Source of the DNA: Marinactinospora thermotolerans DSM 45154
Lineage (GTDB): Bacteria; Actinomycetota; Actinomycetes; Streptosporangiales; Streptosporangiaceae
DNA: 64,000 nucleotides
Assembly (NCBI RefSeq): GCF_900167435.1
Contig: NZ_FUWS01000012.1
Location: 6,323-70,322, forward strand
Direction of reading: 5' to 3'
How positions within the stretch are numbered: position 1 is the first letter of the stretch; the number at the start of each line of letters is the position of its first letter. The position numbers and the translations under genes were made by a program. The notes beneath the pieces were generated by a model that saw nothing but the letters and a program-made list of their open reading frames with translations, ran no database searches and had not been told where the DNA came from. Positions 63,258 to 64,000 of this stretch are shown here, in pieces.

Positions 63258-64000
63258 TCACCTCTGCGCCTCCGAGGCGACCCGGGACCCTCCGGCGCCA
63301 CCGTGCCCGCCGGTGAATCCGGTGACGATGACACCGGCGAGGGCGGCGTGGGCGCGACGTGTGGTGGCACGCAGCGTGGTGACGTCGACGACGCCACGCG
63401 CGGCGGCCAGGTGGTCGTCCCAAGGGACGCGCACGATCGCGCGGCAGCGACCTCGGGCGACCTGTTCCGCGGCGTCGACGTCGGCGAGGCTGCGCCTGCT
63501 GACGCCGTTGATGACGACGATGGCCTTGGCGCGCAGGTCGGCGTAGCCATGGCCGTCCAGCCACTCGAAGGTCATGGCGACCGCGCGCGCGGCGTCGGCG
63601 CTGGCCGGCGCGACGAGCACGAGCGCGTCGACGATCGGCAGGGCGCGTGCGACACCGGTGGCCGCCGGGTCGAGCAGGGTGATCTCGTAGAAGCGTTCCA
63701 GCAGCCCGGTCAGTCCGGCGTAGTCGCGGTCGTCGAGCGTCTGCACGTAGGGGTCGTCGAGGGTGGTCACGACCTCCAGGCCGGTGCTGGACTGCGAGGT
63801 GTACTGACGCATGCCGAGATAGCCCTGGACCCCGCCGGTGTTGGCCAGGAGCGAGGTGAGTGTCTCGGGGGTCTCGGTGCGGATGCGCCGGGACAGGCCC
63901 GTGCCGCCGGGGTTGACGTCGACGGCCACGACCGGACGGTCGCGGTGCTCGGCGAGGGTGTGGCCGAGCATCAGGGTGGTCACGGTCTGGCCGGCGCCGC
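63258..64000 (-). CDS. ParA/MinD-like ATPase, N-terminus cut by the window edge
   Basis: The visible 247 codons belong to a P-loop ATPase of the ParA/MinD class. The sequence at the edge reads GAGQTVTTLMLGHTLAEH, the end of a deviant Walker A, so the start lies beyond 64000. VVAVDVNPGGTGLSRRI follows the P-loop, and LLDPAATGVARALPIVDALVLVA is the Walker B region. Such proteins lead transfer operons of actinobacterial elements. An ATG/GTG inside the window would remove the P-loop and is not the true start. Confidence 0.82.
   Translation of the reverse strand, partial: GAGQTVTTLMLGHTLAEHRDRPVVAVDVNPGGTGLSRRIRTETPETLTSLLANTGGVQGYLGMRQYTSQSSTGLEVVTTLDDPYVQTLDDRDYAGLTGLLERFYEITLLDPAATGVARALPIVDALVLVAPASADAARAVAMTFEWLDGHGYADLRAKAIVVINGVSRRSLADVDAAEQVARGRCRAIVRVPWDDHLAAARGVVDVTTLRATTRRAHAALAGVIVTGFTGGHGGAGGSRVASEAQR

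Larger units (their letters stand above)
54770..64000 (-). mobile_element. Left part of a putative integrative conjugative element
   Basis: Six minus-strand genes with conjugation-type products (ParA/MinD-like, VirB4-like, VirB6/TrbL-like, VirB8/TcpC-like, SLT-NlpC/P60, small membrane protein), in part with lower and patchy GC, follow a chromosomal region of ordinary housekeeping genes. The left limit is placed at the GC drop; the element continues past the right edge. No integrase, relaxase or attachment site is in view, so boundaries and mobility are inferred. Confidence 0.6.

Overview
The window is high-GC DNA with actinobacterial gene content: mycothiol biosynthesis (mshB), an ECF sigma E / zinc anti-sigma / HtrA locus, a 7Fe ferredoxin next to dapC, DUF3117, and an NAPase/streptogrisin-like secreted protease. 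Many starts are GTG, and GTGA/ATGA stop-start overlaps are common. The protease and overall content suggest Nocardiopsis or a close relative (Streptosporangiales); this is inference, since there is no rRNA to confirm it.

Layout. 1-0.77 kb: right-hand part of a type I-E-like CRISPR array, 13 repeats at 61-bp spacing, with an internal 122-bp duplication and no cas genes in view. 0.9-5.9 kb: envelope-stress locus (htrA, RseB-like protein, anti-sigma factor, sigE, divergent O-methyltransferase), in the order seen around mycobacterial sigE. 5.9-21 kb: housekeeping genes, including pepA, DUF3117, a crotonase, DivIVA-like and LOG-family proteins, lysine/peptidoglycan genes dapE, dapD and dapC, fdxA, a site-2 protease, and mshB with its DUF6113 neighbour. 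21-26.5 kb: S9 peptidase, secreted S1 protease, MHS-family transporter. 26.5-31 kb: DUF3054 protein, a 121-residue protein ending in a RHIM-like amyloid signalling motif, and a TrmH-like methyltransferase overlapping a long SF2 helicase with a hydrophobic segment. 31-44 kb: two different succinate dehydrogenases (sdhCAB on the minus strand beside a divergent LysR; an Sdh1-type anchor-flavoprotein-FeS operon on the plus strand). Between them lie an Lrp-type regulator, a likely decayed gene, and an M20 amidohydrolase/amidase pair. 44-53 kb: flavin monooxygenase, typA, a siderophore-binding lipoprotein behind a DtxR/IdeR-type box, Nudix hydrolase, SEC-C protein, BenE-like transporter. 53.4-54.7 kb: three small CsbD-like genes. 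54.7-64 kb: lower and patchy GC, then conjugation-type genes on the minus strand (ParA/MinD-like ATPase cut by the right edge, VirB4-like ATPase, VirB6/TrbL-like membrane protein, VirB8/TcpC-like protein, SLT-NlpC/P60 wall hydrolase, small membrane protein). These probably form the left end of an integrative conjugative element.

How the genes work together. SigE, its ZAS anti-sigma factor and the RseB-like protein are translationally coupled, and SigE has an ECF-type promoter of its own, so a self-amplifying envelope-stress response is likely, with HtrA as protease. The dap genes feed diaminopimelate to lysine and peptidoglycan. The two Sdh complexes give alternative quinone-linked succinate oxidation. 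The conjugation genes follow a typical transfer-channel plan: coupled ATPase, channel and wall-opening enzyme. The observations most worth a second look are the RHIM/BASS-like protein at 27,052-27,417 and the adjacent membrane-associated helicase. No tRNA or rRNA gene was recognised.
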